64,000 nt of DNA from VAZQ01 sp046733355 (GCA_046733355.1 JBKPOZ010000034.1:3130-67129), one strand, 5' to 3'; positions 1 to 8,856 are shown, numbered from the stretch's first letter. Made by a program: numbers and translations. The notes: generated from the letters alone by a model not told the origin.

Positions 1-163
1 TCCGCGGGGCTATCTCACAGCTCAAGAAAACATGGAAACATCATGCCGGGGGATATTCGCAATCGGCGATGTGGCCAACCCTCTGCACCCCTCCATTCCA
101 ACGGCGTTGGGTAGCGCAACGAAGGCCGCGCGCGAGATCGCGCGCAGACTGCAGCAGGCGTAA
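1..163 (+). CDS. Thioredoxin-reductase-like FAD oxidoreductase, C-terminal end (partial)
   Basis: Reading from base 2, the plus strand is open to a TAA at 161-163 and encodes a C-terminal tail. It contains GIFAIGDVANPLHPSIPTALG, the GxFAxGDV motif that contacts FAD in thioredoxin reductases and related pyridine-nucleotide disulfide oxidoreductases, followed by a final helix rich in Ala and Arg. The start lies outside the window, so the redox-active cysteines cannot be checked. The family call is firm; the substrate is not known. Confidence 0.7.
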   Translation, partial: PRGYLTAQENMETSCRGIFAIGDVANPLHPSIPTALGSATKAAREIARRLQQA

Positions 164-171
164 GGAGTGCG

Positions 172-1056
172 CTACTTGGGCCTGAGCACGCGCCCGGCGA
201 TCGCATCAAGCTTTCGCAACAGCTTGCGGTCGCGCGCGTCAGGCGCAGTGATCAGCGCATTATCAAGCGCGCGGTCTGAGCCGATCGGGCAAGGCTCGTG
301 CTCGGCGGGAAAATCGCGCGCGAGTCGCGCCACCAGATCTTTCGCTTTCTCGGCATTGGCGGTGAGCACGGCGATAATGTCCTGCACGGTGACGGCATCA
401 TGGTCGGGATGCCAGCAGTCGAAGTCGGTGACCATGGCGACAGTTGCGTAGGAAATCTCCGCCTCGCGGGCGAGCTTGGCCTCCGGAAGGTTGGTCATGC
501 CGATTACCGAATAGCCGAGCTGCTTGTACGTCATGCTTTCCGCCAAGGTGGAGAACTGCGGACCCTCGATACACACATAGGTGCCGCCGCGAACAAGCTT
601 GATGCCTTCGCCATCGGCGGCGGCGGCAATGCGGTCCTGCAGTCGCGGCGAGACAGGGTGCGCCATGGAAACATGCGCCACGCAACCTGTGCCGAAGAAC
701 GAGCTTGCGCGCGCGAAGGTGCGATCGACGAATTGGTCGACAAGCACGAAAGTCCCGGGCGGCAGGTCTTCTTTGAACGAGCCGCAGGCGGAAAGGGAGA
801 CCAGGTCAGTGACGCCCGCGCGCTTGAGCACATCGATATTGGCCCGGTAGTTGATATCCGTGGGCGAGATTCGATGGCCCTGATCATGACGCGAGAGGAA
901 AACCACGTCGGTCTGCGCGATCCTGCCAACGCGCAGCGGTGATGATGGCTTGCCCCAGGGGCTCGCGATGTTTTTCGCACGCACCCGCTCGAGCCCGGGC
1001 AAATCATAAATGCCTGATCCGCCGATGATGCCGAGCACTGCTCTGGTCATTGCCAT
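172..1056 (-). CDS. mtnP: S-methyl-5'-thioadenosine phosphorylase
   Basis: Cytosolic enzyme that cleaves methylthioadenosine with phosphate to adenine and 5-methylthioribose-1-phosphate, salvaging a by-product of polyamine and homoserine-lactone synthesis. The 294-residue protein has the PNP/MTAP type-2 signatures: GGSGIYD near residues 12-18, the phosphate-binding SRHDQGH at 55-61, IEGPQFST at 163-170 and TDFDCW near 210. Two in-frame ATGs (1056 and 1050) lie close together; the second fits the usual family N terminus MTRAVLG. It follows the cytochrome c1 stop by only 6 bp, so it is probably the last gene of the pet operon, an order common in Rhizobiales. Confidence 0.93.
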   Translation of the reverse strand: MAMTRAVLGIIGGSGIYDLPGLERVRAKNIASPWGKPSSPLRVGRIAQTDVVFLSRHDQGHRISPTDINYRANIDVLKRAGVTDLVSLSACGSFKEDLPPGTFVLVDQFVDRTFARASSFFGTGCVAHVSMAHPVSPRLQDRIAAAADGEGIKLVRGGTYVCIEGPQFSTLAESMTYKQLGYSVIGMTNLPEAKLAREAEISYATVAMVTDFDCWHPDHDAVTVQDIIAVLTANAEKAKDLVARLARDFPAEHEPCPIGSDRALDNALITAPDARDRKLLRKLDAIAGRVLRPK

Positions 1057-1062
1057 GCTGGT

Positions 1063-1944
1063 TCAGCGGCGCGGATATTCGACCGGCGGTCGCGGCGTGA
1101 GCTCCTCCGGATGCAGCTCGACCGCGTGCCAAACCTTCTTTTTGGTGAAATAGAGCAACGTGGCGAGCACGATGAGGAAAATGAAAACCTGCAGCCCCAC
1201 GCGTTTTCTCTGCACGAGATGCGGCTCCGCCGTCCACATCAGAAAGGCGGCAATGTCTTTGGCGTACTGCTCGAGCTTCATCGGCGCGCCATCGCTGTAG
1301 TCGACGCGGCCATCCATCAAAGGCGGGGGCATCACGATGGCGTGCGCGGGATAGTACCTGTTGTAGAAGCTGTCCGGCGGAACAGTGACGCCGGGGGGCG
1401 GCTTTTCCTCATAGCCCTGCAGCAGCGCGGTGATGTAGTCGGGGCCCTGTTCCTGATATTGGGTGAAGAAGTTGAACAGCCAGTACGGAAATGGAGTCTC
1501 ATAGCTGCGTGCTTTGGCGATGACGGAGAGGTCGGGCGGCACCGCGTTGAAACGCGCGCGCGCGGCCTGGTCGTTCGGGAAGGGCGAGGGGAAATAATCC
1601 GCGAGCCGGCCGGGGCGTTGAAACATTTCGCCCTGGTCGTTCGGCCCGTCCTGCACCTGGTACTCGGCCGCAACCGCCGCCGCCTGCGCCGACGTGAACC
1701 CGGGCCCGCCGGGATCAGCCAGGTTGCGAAACGCGATGAGCTTGAGCGAGTGGCAGGTCGAGCAGACTTCGCGATAGACCTTGAAGCCGCGCTGCAGCTG
1801 CGCCTCGTCGAATTTTCCGAATGGTCCGGCGAAGGACCACCTGTTCCTGGGTGGTGTCGCTACCTCATGCTCTTGCGCCACTGCGGGCGCGAGCCACGCG
1901 AAAAAGGCAATGCCACAGGCCACGATCCACGCCCCCCAGGACAT
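1063..1944 (-). CDS. petC: Cytochrome c1 of the bc1 complex
   Basis: Heme-c subunit of ubiquinol:cytochrome c oxidoreductase. The ATG at 1944 gives 293 residues: a signal peptide ending near AVAQ (residue 24), the heme-attachment CSTCH at 61-65, a candidate axial Met205 in AIVMPPP, and a C-terminal membrane anchor at about 249-266 followed by lysines. The frame is open much further upstream, but that part lies antisense-free over petB and has no homology, so the ATG 8 bp after the petB stop is preferred. In Bradyrhizobium b and c1 are made as one fused fbcH polypeptide; here they are separate genes. Confidence 0.95.
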   Translation of the reverse strand: MSWGAWIVACGIAFFAWLAPAVAQEHEVATPPRNRWSFAGPFGKFDEAQLQRGFKVYREVCSTCHSLKLIAFRNLADPGGPGFTSAQAAAVAAEYQVQDGPNDQGEMFQRPGRLADYFPSPFPNDQAARARFNAVPPDLSVIAKARSYETPFPYWLFNFFTQYQEQGPDYITALLQGYEEKPPPGVTVPPDSFYNRYYPAHAIVMPPPLMDGRVDYSDGAPMKLEQYAKDIAAFLMWTAEPHLVQRKRVGLQVFIFLIVLATLLYFTKKKVWHAVELHPEELTPRPPVEYPRR

Positions 1945-1952
1945 TGCCTGCC

Positions 1953-3224
1953 TCACGCCTGGTGTGCGCCGGCTGGAGTGGGCGCGGGCGCGCCGGCGCG
2001 GGGACCCTCGCGCAAAACTGCCTGTGAAATCGATGCCGGCAGCGGCTTCGTTTTCTCCACGCGGCCGAGCACCGGAAGAATGATGAGAAAGTATGCGAAG
2101 TAGTACGCGGTGAAAAAACGTGCGATGAGCACGTAAGCGCCTTCGGGCGGCTTGGAGCCGAGCCAGCCCAGACCCACGCACGTGATGAAGAATAGCCAGA
2201 AAAACTGACGATACACGGGCCGATACTTGGCAGAGCGCACGGGTGACGTGTCGAGCCACGGCAGGAAGGCGAGAATCACAATGGAGGCGCCGAGCGCAAT
2301 GACGCCGAGGAGCTTGTTGGGGATCGCGCGCAGGATGGCGTAGAACGGCAGATAATACCATTCCGGGACGATGTGCGTCGGCGTCACCGATGGATTAGCC
2401 GGGATGTAGTTGTCGGAATGGCCGAGAAAGTTCGGCGTGTAGAACACAAACCACGCGAAGAGGATGCAGAACACCACCATCAGGAACGTGTCCTTGATCG
2501 TGGCGTAAGGCGTGAACGCGACCGTGTCGCGGTCGGTGACGGGCTCGATCCCGTCCGGATTGTTCTGGCCCACCATATGCAAGGCCCAAATGTGCAGGAC
2601 GACCACCCCGGCGATCACGAACGGCAACAGATAGTGCAGCGCGTAAAAGCGATTGAGCGTGGGATTTCCGACGGCGTAGCCGCCCCACAGCCAGGTGACG
2701 ATGCTCTCGCCGACGAGCGGAATGGCCGAGAACAGGTTGGTGATGACAGTCGCCGCCCAGAAGCTCATCTGTCCCCAGGGCAGCACGTAACCCATGAATC
2801 CGGTCATGATCATCAGCAACAACAGAATCACGCCGAGGATCCAGAGCACCTCGCGCGGCTCCTTGTAGGAGCCGTAATACATGCCGCGAAACATGTGCAC
2901 ATAGGCGGCGAGAAAGAACATCGAGGCGCCGTTTGCGTGCAGGTAGCGCAGGAGCCAGCCATAATTGACGTCGCGCATGATCTGCTCGACGGAGTTGAAC
3001 GCGAAATCCACGTGCGGCGTGTAGTGCATCGCAAGCACGATGCCGGTGACGATCTGCACACCGAGCATGAAGGCGAGAATGCCTCCGAACGTCCACCAGT
3101 AGTTGAGGTTTCGCGGGGTGGGATAGACGACGAAGGAGGAATAGACGAGCCCGGCGATTGGCAGCCGGCGCTCCAGCCATTGCATGAACGCGCTTTGCGG
3201 CTGGTAAGTCGAATTTCCGCTCAT
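1953..3224 (-). CDS. petB: Cytochrome b of the bc1 complex
   Basis: Integral membrane subunit carrying hemes bL and bH and both quinone sites. About 423 residues with the expected many hydrophobic helices, the helix-B histidines (LAMHYTPH and RYLHANGAS), the helix-D histidines (HYLLPF and VVLHIWALHM) and the Qo-site PEWY motif. A TTG at 3230 is in frame, but the GAAGG ribosome site is 7 bases before the ATG at 3224 and only one base before the TTG, so the ATG is chosen. It lies between petA and petC with very short gaps, one operon. Confidence 0.96.
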   Translation of the reverse strand: MSGNSTYQPQSAFMQWLERRLPIAGLVYSSFVVYPTPRNLNYWWTFGGILAFMLGVQIVTGIVLAMHYTPHVDFAFNSVEQIMRDVNYGWLLRYLHANGASMFFLAAYVHMFRGMYYGSYKEPREVLWILGVILLLLMIMTGFMGYVLPWGQMSFWAATVITNLFSAIPLVGESIVTWLWGGYAVGNPTLNRFYALHYLLPFVIAGVVVLHIWALHMVGQNNPDGIEPVTDRDTVAFTPYATIKDTFLMVVFCILFAWFVFYTPNFLGHSDNYIPANPSVTPTHIVPEWYYLPFYAILRAIPNKLLGVIALGASIVILAFLPWLDTSPVRSAKYRPVYRQFFWLFFITCVGLGWLGSKPPEGAYVLIARFFTAYYFAYFLIILPVLGRVEKTKPLPASISQAVLREGPRAGAPAPTPAGAHQA

Positions 3225-3234
3225 GCTCAAACCT

Positions 3235-3783
3235 TCACGCTACAGCTGAGCCAGTCGAGCCGATCCGGATCTTTGTGTCGGAGACGAATTCGTAGGGCGG
3301 CAGCGCCAGGTTGGCCGGAGCCGGGCCTTGCCGGATGCGGCCGGAAGTGTCGTAAACCGATCCATGGCAGGGGCAGAAGTAACCGTTGTAGGGACCCTGC
3401 TCGGCGAGCGGTATGCAACCAAGATGCGTGCAGATCGCTATCAGCACCTGCCACTGCTCGTGCCCAGGCTTGACGCGCGCAGAATCCGGTTGTGGATCGG
3501 GCAGCTTGGCGACGTCCACGTTCTGCGCCTCTTCGATCTGTTTCTTCGTGCGGTGGGTGATGAAGATCGGCTTGCTGCGCCAGAATACCTTGATCGCTTG
3601 CCCCTCCGGAATGGGAGTGAGGTCGACCTCGACCGGCGCACCGGCCGCGATGGTCGAGGCATCCGGGTTCATTTCCGCAATCAGCGGCCAGAGCACGGCG
3701 GCGGTGCCGATCGCCGCCACGGTGCCGGTCGCGATGTACAAGAAATCGCGGCGTGTCGGCTCGGTCGACGCAATGGCGGTCAC
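3235..3783 (-). CDS. petA: Rieske iron-sulfur subunit of the bc1 complex
   Basis: Carries the high-potential [2Fe-2S] centre that takes the first electron from ubiquinol. 182 residues. The N terminus has a twin-arginine-like TRRDFLYIATG followed by one membrane anchor (about 14-35). The cluster ligands are in CTHLGC (118-123) and CPCHGS (137-142). The start is a GTG at 3783 preceded by GAAGGGG. First gene of petABC-mtnP; the 202-bp gap upstream separates it from the divergent trmL and should hold both promoters. Confidence 0.96.
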   Translation of the reverse strand: MTAIASTEPTRRDFLYIATGTVAAIGTAAVLWPLIAEMNPDASTIAAGAPVEVDLTPIPEGQAIKVFWRSKPIFITHRTKKQIEEAQNVDVAKLPDPQPDSARVKPGHEQWQVLIAICTHLGCIPLAEQGPYNGYFCPCHGSVYDTSGRIRQGPAPANLALPPYEFVSDTKIRIGSTGSAVA

Positions 3784-3985
3784 GCGAAAACCCCTTCTGT
3801 TCTCTCAGGAAATATGGGGGTGCGAGCGGATGCCCATGAGGGGTGGAGGCCGGCAAATCCAGCAGTGTTTTATTGGCATCGATGGGAAATCAGCGCAAGT
3901 GGTGCGCCGTTCGCGCGCGGCCCTGCGCGTAACAGTCTGCGCCAATGGCTGGTTATCTGTATCTTTCCGAACGGGCAGATGCGCG

Positions 3986-4447
3986 ATGCGGATCGCTCTC
4001 TTTCAGCCTGATATTCCTCAAAACACCGGAACGATACTTCGGCTCGCCGCCTGTCTCGGCATTCAGGCGCACATTATCGAGCCAGCGGGCTTTCCCACTA
4101 CGGACCGGGCATTGCGACGCGCAGGAATGGACTATCTCGATCAGGTCGAGATCGTGCGCCACGCAAGCTGGCGCGCATTCGAGGCTTGGCGAGCTGCCGA
4201 GCAGGTGAGACTGCTCCTGTTCACCACGGGCGCAAGCATGTCGTATCTCGATTACATGTTCGAGCCGAGCGATGTCCTGCTGTTCGGGCGCGAGTCATCG
4301 GGAGTGCCGCAAGAGGTGCACGCTGCTGCCGACGCTCGCCTCGTCATTCCCATGCGTCCGGGGCTGCGCTCGCTCAATGTGGCGGTAGCCGCCGGCATGG
4401 TAATTGGCGAAGCGATGCGGCAGGCGAAAGTGAAAGAAACGGGGTAA
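3986..4447 (+). CDS. trmL: tRNA (cytidine(34)-2'-O)-methyltransferase
   Basis: SPOUT-class enzyme that 2'-O-methylates the wobble base of tRNA-Leu species using S-adenosylmethionine. 153 residues from the ATG at 3986, the usual length of TrmL. It starts with the family motif ALFQPDIPQNTGT and ends with the trefoil-knot AdoMet region: LLFGRESSGVP, then IPMRPGLRSLNVAVAAGMV. The frame is open further upstream, but that part overlaps the petA promoter region and has no family similarity. Divergent from the pet operon. Confidence 0.93.
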   Translation: MRIALFQPDIPQNTGTILRLAACLGIQAHIIEPAGFPTTDRALRRAGMDYLDQVEIVRHASWRAFEAWRAAEQVRLLLFTTGASMSYLDYMFEPSDVLLFGRESSGVPQEVHAAADARLVIPMRPGLRSLNVAVAAGMVIGEAMRQAKVKETG

Positions 4448-4720
4448 TCTTGAATACCTGGATGAGGCGTTGGAGGCGGGTGAAGGACTTCATCGCGCCG
4501 CACGGCGCCGCCCCTCACCCGCCTCGCTCGCTGGCGCTAGCCGCCGCGACCCACTTGCGAAATCCCCCGAGCAAGTGGAGGGCGACATCGCACTCCCAGA
4601 TCCCCCACGCGCCGAAGGTTTATTGAACACAATGGCAAAAAAGAGCCCCACGGAAAATTTTTCCACGCCTTCATTCGCGGTTGCGGTCTGTTCTGTCTGC
4701 CGTAATTCTGAGAGGCGCGG
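4448..4720. other. Intergenic region between trmL and hemF
   Basis: 273 bp with no convincing coding frame. Around 4500-4560 it is locally repetitive and rich in CGC/CGG, including self-complementary pieces, and is AT-richer from about 4618 to 4690, where the hemF promoter would be expected. No clear operator was identified. Confidence 0.4.
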
Positions 4721-5653
4721 ATGTCTGCGCTGGGCAACGAAAATCCTGCAGAGGCGCACGTGAGCTGCGTGCAGTTGGAAAGTCGCAAAGCGCGGGCGCG
4801 CGCCTGGTTCGAGCACTTGCGCGACGATATTTGTGGCGCATTCGAGGCTCTGGAGCGCGCTTTGCCACAAACCGCGCCGCTCGCAGAGTGCGTTGGCGGA
4901 AAATTCCAGCGCACGCCCTGGACGCGCGCGGATCATGCCGGTGGGCCAGGAGGCGGCGGCGTGATGGCGCTCATGAAAGGCCGCGTCTTCGAGAAAGTCG
5001 GGGTGCATGTCTCCACCGTATTCGGCGAATTCGCGCCGGAATTCCGCAAGGACATACCCGGAACGGAAACCGACCCGCGATTCTGGGCGTCTGGAATTTC
5101 GCTCATCGCGCATCCGCAAAGCCCGCACGTCCCCGCTGTGCACATGAACACCCGGTTCGTGATTACCAGCAAGGCCTGGTTCGGCGGCGGTGCAGATTTG
5201 ACTCCTGTCCTGAACGAGCGGCGGCGCCAGGACGATCCTGACACGGTCGCGTTTCACAATGCGATGCGGCGGGCATGCGATGCCCATCCGGCAGTTGCTT
5301 CGTACGAAAAGTACAAGAAGTGGTGCGATGAATACTTTGTTCTGAAGCACCGTGGCGAGGCGCGCGGCATCGGCGGCATCTTTTTCGATTATCTCGACAG
5401 CGGCGATTGGGAGGGGGATTTCGCTTTTACGCAGGACGTGGGCCGCGCCTTTCTGAATGTATATCCGGAGCTCGTGCGCCGGAACTTCGCTCAGCCGTGG
5501 AGCGACGCGGAACGAGAGGAGCAGCTCATCCGGCGCGGGCGTTACGTGGAATTCAATCTGCTCTACGACCGGGGCACGATTTTCGGCCTGCGCACCGGAG
5601 GCAACGTCGAATCGATCCTGTCGTCGCTGCCGCCGATCGTGAAATGGCCCTGA
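4721..5653 (+). CDS. hemF: Oxygen-dependent coproporphyrinogen III oxidase
   Basis: Converts coproporphyrinogen III to protoporphyrinogen IX with O2 in heme synthesis. 310 residues, full family length. Diagnostic stretches are the GGGVMALMKGRVFEKVGVH block (about 83-101), the HMNTRF motif, GGGADLTP, and the C-terminal RRGRYVEFNLLYDRGT block and LRTGG motif. It stands alone on the plus strand with the hypothetical gene at 5657 converging on its 3' end after a 3-bp gap, so the two transcripts must overlap. Confidence 0.96.
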   Translation: MSALGNENPAEAHVSCVQLESRKARARAWFEHLRDDICGAFEALERALPQTAPLAECVGGKFQRTPWTRADHAGGPGGGGVMALMKGRVFEKVGVHVSTVFGEFAPEFRKDIPGTETDPRFWASGISLIAHPQSPHVPAVHMNTRFVITSKAWFGGGADLTPVLNERRRQDDPDTVAFHNAMRRACDAHPAVASYEKYKKWCDEYFVLKHRGEARGIGGIFFDYLDSGDWEGDFAFTQDVGRAFLNVYPELVRRNFAQPWSDAEREEQLIRRGRYVEFNLLYDRGTIFGLRTGGNVESILSSLPPIVKWP

Positions 5654-5656
5654 AAC

Positions 5657-5911
5657 TCAATCGGAGCTGGCGAGGCGCCGCACCGTGAACTCGATGCGGT
5701 CGTCCGGCAGCACGCGCCAGGACTCGATCTCGGTCATGTAGGCCGCTTTCGGGAAACGGCGAAACATTTCGCGCGCCTTCTCGCGCGCGGCCTCGCGCGG
5801 CAACGCGAAAGTCTCACGACGAAATCCATCCCGCACGGCCGAGCGGGCCGACAGCGCCTTGGCGGCACGCCGGGCAATCTCCGCAGGTCGACGCACGGTA
5901 CGCATGTACAT
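5657..5911 (-). CDS. Conserved small hypothetical protein
   Basis: 84 residues from the ATG at 5911 (a second ATG at 5905). Basic and Arg-rich in the first half, ending in ESWRVLPDDRIEFTVRRL, which looks like a short beta segment. No domain is recognised and no signal peptide or membrane segment is visible. It lies 41 bp downstream of cca on the same strand and is probably in the same transcript. The frame stays open upstream into cca, but only this part looks like a protein. Could be a spurious call, though base composition is coding-like. Confidence 0.55.
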   Translation of the reverse strand: MYMRTVRRPAEIARRAAKALSARSAVRDGFRRETFALPREAAREKAREMFRRFPKAAYMTEIESWRVLPDDRIEFTVRRLASSD

Positions 5912-5952
5912 GATGAATGTAGGGCTCAGACGGCGAACAGGCGAGTCGGCTG

Positions 5953-7191
5953 TCAGCCCGTCTCCCGCACGGCGGCATCCGCGATGGCGCTCAGTGTGCG
6001 GCCATCGAGCGGAAAGCCGGCCCGGACCCAGGCCCTCTCGGCGGCGGCGATGGCAGCGCCCAACCTGGGCCCCTTCGCAATGCCACGACTGGTGAAGTCC
6101 GCCGATTTCAGCGGAAAGGCCGGCGCGCTCCACCGTGCAGGCAGTGTGGCGAGCGTGCGCCAGAATGGGTCCTCTACATCGGCGGAAGAACGGGCCCAGG
6201 CGAGCAGGACGACGTCCGCGAAGTCATCGCATCCCACATGATACAGTAGCCTGCGACCACCCGGCTCGCCTTCCTGCGGCGAGACGGTCCTCCATTCCTC
6301 CGCCATCAGCATGAGACGCTCATGCTCGACATTGGCCAGCCGCAGGCGCTCGCGCAGGCGGTCTGCGTCTTCAACAACGGAAACCGCGAGCGCGCCGAGA
6401 TGGCGTACGGCATCAGGAGCGACCTCGAGCGCCTTTTCCAGCTCCACCATTTTTACGAAGCTCGCGACCAGCGGCACGCCTGCGAGCACCTGGTCCAGCA
6501 AGCCCGAGTCAGTCATCACAGCCAGAATCGAAGCCGCGTCTTTGGCGACAAGCAAGCGAAAGAGCTCCATGCGGATGCGCTCACGGGAGAGCTGGTCGAG
6601 CCCGGCGCGTGCCGCGATGCAGGCGGCGAGCGCGTCCGGGTCCGGCGCGCCCTCGCCATACACGGCATGGAAGCGGAAGAAGCGCAGGATACGCAAATAG
6701 TCTTCGGCGATGCGCTTTGCCGGCTCGCCGATGAATCTTACGCGCCGAGCCGCGATATCTGCGAGCCCACCAACGTAGTCATGGATCGTGCCGTCGCGAC
6801 TTGCGGAAAGCGCGTTCATGGTGAAGTCGCGGCGTTCGGCGTCGCGTTTCCAATCGCGGCCGAACACCACTTTGGCATGGCGGCCAAATGTTTCGACGTC
6901 CTCGCGCAGCGTGGTGACCTCGAACGGTCGGCCCTCCGCCACCACCGTGACGGTGCCATGCTCAATGCCGGTGGGCACCGGCTTGAACCCCGCGCGCTCA
7001 GCGCGCCGCATGACTTCTGCGGGCAGGGTGGTGGTTGCAATATCCACATCGCCGCGCGCTTCACCGAGAAGCGTATTGCGAATCGCCCCTCCCACCACGC
7101 GGGCCTCCTCACCCGCCTTGTCGAGGACTGCAAGAATTTCAGAAAGCGGCGGCTCGCGCAGCCAGGCGGCGTCGAGGCGGGCCGTTCTCAC
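5953..7191 (-). CDS. cca: CCA tRNA nucleotidyltransferase
   Basis: Class II nucleotidyltransferase that adds or repairs the 3' CCA of tRNAs. 412 residues from a GTG at 7191 that overlaps the stop of the upstream DUF6111 gene as GTGA, which decides the start. Head domain: VVGGAIRNTLLG (32-43) and the catalytic DVDIATT (Asp48 and Asp50), then RRDFTMNAL, the flexible-loop/neck motif, and an RNA/SrmB-binding region (about 150-220, LRFFRFHAVYG). The longer in-frame reading upstream overlaps DUF6111 completely and is rejected. Confidence 0.93.
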   Translation of the reverse strand: MRTARLDAAWLREPPLSEILAVLDKAGEEARVVGGAIRNTLLGEARGDVDIATTTLPAEVMRRAERAGFKPVPTGIEHGTVTVVAEGRPFEVTTLREDVETFGRHAKVVFGRDWKRDAERRDFTMNALSASRDGTIHDYVGGLADIAARRVRFIGEPAKRIAEDYLRILRFFRFHAVYGEGAPDPDALAACIAARAGLDQLSRERIRMELFRLLVAKDAASILAVMTDSGLLDQVLAGVPLVASFVKMVELEKALEVAPDAVRHLGALAVSVVEDADRLRERLRLANVEHERLMLMAEEWRTVSPQEGEPGGRRLLYHVGCDDFADVVLLAWARSSADVEDPFWRTLATLPARWSAPAFPLKSADFTSRGIAKGPRLGAAIAAAERAWVRAGFPLDGRTLSAIADAAVRETG

Positions 7192-7451
7192 TGTGCGGGT
7201 CCGGGCACGACATGGCCGTTCGCCGAATGGGCTGGCACGTATTTCGATCCCGGCGGCTCTCCACTCCAGTGCGCAAGCACGATAAAGCTTCCGATCATGA
7301 GAACGAGGGCGGCGATCAGCAGCCATGCAATGCGAGTCAATGACCAGCTCGCAGCGTGCAGGACTCCGGATCGCGTTCCCCAGAGGAAAGCGGCATAAAC
7401 GGCAAACGGCGTAAGAAAGAGAGCTATTTCCGTAAGAACAGGGCGGATCAT
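7188..7451 (-). CDS. DUF6111 family membrane protein
   Basis: 87 residues with two hydrophobic segments (about 8-25 and 38-62) and a hydrophilic Pro/Gly-rich tail. This small inner-membrane family is typically found just upstream of cca in Rhizobiales. It is translationally coupled to cca through a 4-bp GTGA overlap. Function unknown. Confidence 0.75.
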   Translation of the reverse strand: MIRPVLTEIALFLTPFAVYAAFLWGTRSGVLHAASWSLTRIAWLLIAALVLMIGSFIVLAHWSGEPPGSKYVPAHSANGHVVPGPAQ

Positions 7452-7486
7452 GACTGCTTACTGGAGCGTATCGCGCATGTTTCGAT

Positions 7487-7571
7487 CGTCATGCCCGGCC
7501 TCGTGCCGGGCATCCACGTCTTTCGTGCAGCCACCAAGACGTGGATGGCCGGGACAAGCCCGGCCATGACG
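7487..7571. repeat. Palindromic intergenic repeat, copy 1
   Basis: About 85 bp beginning CGTCATGCCCGGCC and ending GGCCGGGCATGACG on the reverse reading: an imperfect long inverted repeat with GGCATCCACGTCTT / AAGACGTGGATGGCC arms inside. Related copies are at 29453 (degenerate) and 41144. This REP-type element is widespread between genes in Bradyrhizobium-like genomes; it can fold as a hairpin between the DUF6111-cca and Nudix genes. Confidence 0.85.
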
Positions 7572-7591
7572 CCATGGGCCGGAGGGCTGCC

Positions 7592-8254
7592 TCACCAGGC
7601 CTCTCCATAAACGCGGTTGTAGAGGTTGCGAACAATACCGGCGGTTACACCCCAGATGTAACGGTCGCCAAAAGGCATGGCGTAATAGGTGCGCTTCATG
7701 CCTTTCCAGTCCCGACTATGAACGGCGTGGTTCTGTGCATCCATGAGGAAGGCAAGCGGCACCTCGAAAGCGTCCGCCACCTCCGCATCGCACAACGTGA
7801 GCCGGTACGAAGTCTCAACGCGCGCAACGGTGGGCAGGATGCGATAGCCCGAAAATGTAAAATAAAGATCGAGATACCCGATCGGCTCAATCAACTCGGG
7901 CGCGAGGCCGATTTCCTCGTTGGCCTCGCGCATGGCGGCTTCGGCCGGAGAGCTATCGTGGGCATCGATCTTGCCGCCGGGAAAAGCGATCTGGCCGGGA
8001 TGGCTTCGCAGCTCGGTGCGCAAAGTCAACAACACCTGCGGCTCCGGGCGGGCGACGACGGGAATCAAGACGGCTGCCGGCTGCATCGGCTGCGCGCCGG
8101 CGCGCTGCCAAAGCTCCGGATCGAGATCGAGATCGCCTCGCTTCGCCTCCGCGGCGGCATCGTGCAGCGCCTCTGGCACTGCAAGGGACAGTCGCCTGCG
8201 CGCCCGCATGAAGAAATCATCGGCCGTGACTGCCGCGGGCTGCAAACTGTTCAT
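7592..8254 (-). CDS. Nudix hydrolase, CoA pyrophosphatase type
   Basis: 220 residues with a complete Nudix box at about 93-116 (GGKID...REANEEIGL). The surrounding sequence, LLTLRTELRSHPGQIAFPGGKID upstream of the box, matches the NUDT7/YeaB group that hydrolyses coenzyme A and acyl-CoA to 3',5'-ADP and phosphopantetheine. Its ATG at 8254 overlaps the DUF1285 stop (TGATG), so the two are translationally coupled. The DUF1285-Nudix-DUF6111-cca order is conserved in Rhizobiales. Confidence 0.85.
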   Translation of the reverse strand: MNSLQPAAVTADDFFMRARRRLSLAVPEALHDAAAEAKRGDLDLDPELWQRAGAQPMQPAAVLIPVVARPEPQVLLTLRTELRSHPGQIAFPGGKIDAHDSSPAEAAMREANEEIGLAPELIEPIGYLDLYFTFSGYRILPTVARVETSYRLTLCDAEVADAFEVPLAFLMDAQNHAVHSRDWKGMKRTYYAMPFGDRYIWGVTAGIVRNLYNRVYGEAW

Positions 8255-8856
8255 CAGACAAGATCCTGCAGCAGTTCGGACTCGCTCATGACAAAGAACT
8301 CGCCATCAGACGCAACGCCGAACATTTGCTTGCCGCCAATCTCGCGCTCCTCGCCGAGCGCGACCAGCTGATAAAGCAGCGGCCGCGCCAGCAACGCCCA
8401 AAGATCCCGTCGCACATGCAGATAGGGTTTTAGCCCGCCTGTGGCGGCTTGACGCTCGAAGCGCAAGGGGTGGTCGCGTCCGCACGTCACCCGATCGTCG
8501 ACATTTGTCCGAAAATGCAGCACCTGGGTGCGCTGCTCATTCGCGGACACGTCGAGCTCCACCGCCAGGAATGGTGCGTCATCGACGGTGATCCCGCATT
8601 TCTCAACGGGAGTGACAAGGAAATACCTGTCGCCTTCGCGCTTGAGCACGGATGCGAACAGCTTAACCAGGCCCGGTCTTCCAATCGGCGAATTCAGATA
8701 GACCCAGGTACCGTCGCTTGCGATGCGCAGATCGAGGTCGCCGCAGTAAGGCGGATTCCAGAGGTGAACGGGCGCTGGCCCGCCGCGAGGCGTCCTATGC
8801 GCCACGCCCGCAATGCCGCCTGTGCGCTCGCCTCGCTCTCGCTCTTCAGCCGTCAT
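8254..8856 (-). CDS. DUF1285 domain-containing protein
   Basis: 200 residues from the ATG at 8856. The family core is visible: YCGDLDLRIASDGTWVYLNSPIGRPGLVKLFASVL, then GITVDDAPFLAVEL. Cytosolic, no signal peptide. The frame is open 246 bp further upstream but that part runs into the divergent moxR promoter region and lacks similarity. Function unknown; a structural family with a two-domain alpha/beta fold. Coupled to the following Nudix gene. Confidence 0.85.
   Translation of the reverse strand: MTAEERERGERTGGIAGVAHRTPRGGPAPVHLWNPPYCGDLDLRIASDGTWVYLNSPIGRPGLVKLFASVLKREGDRYFLVTPVEKCGITVDDAPFLAVELDVSANEQRTQVLHFRTNVDDRVTCGRDHPLRFERQAATGGLKPYLHVRRDLWALLARPLLYQLVALGEEREIGGKQMFGVASDGEFFVMSESELLQDLV

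Noticed and set aside
298..942. Long plus-strand reading frames opposite mtnP
   Set aside because: They are antisense to a highly conserved enzyme and show no family motifs; high GC leaves opposite frames open.
2373..3473. Long plus-strand frame opposite petB and petA
   Set aside because: Arg/His-rich composition without domains and fully antisense to the bc1 genes.
4500..4620. Riboswitch or leader RNA before hemF
   Set aside because: Some self-complementarity exists, but no recognised riboswitch core or terminator/antiterminator pair could be drawn.
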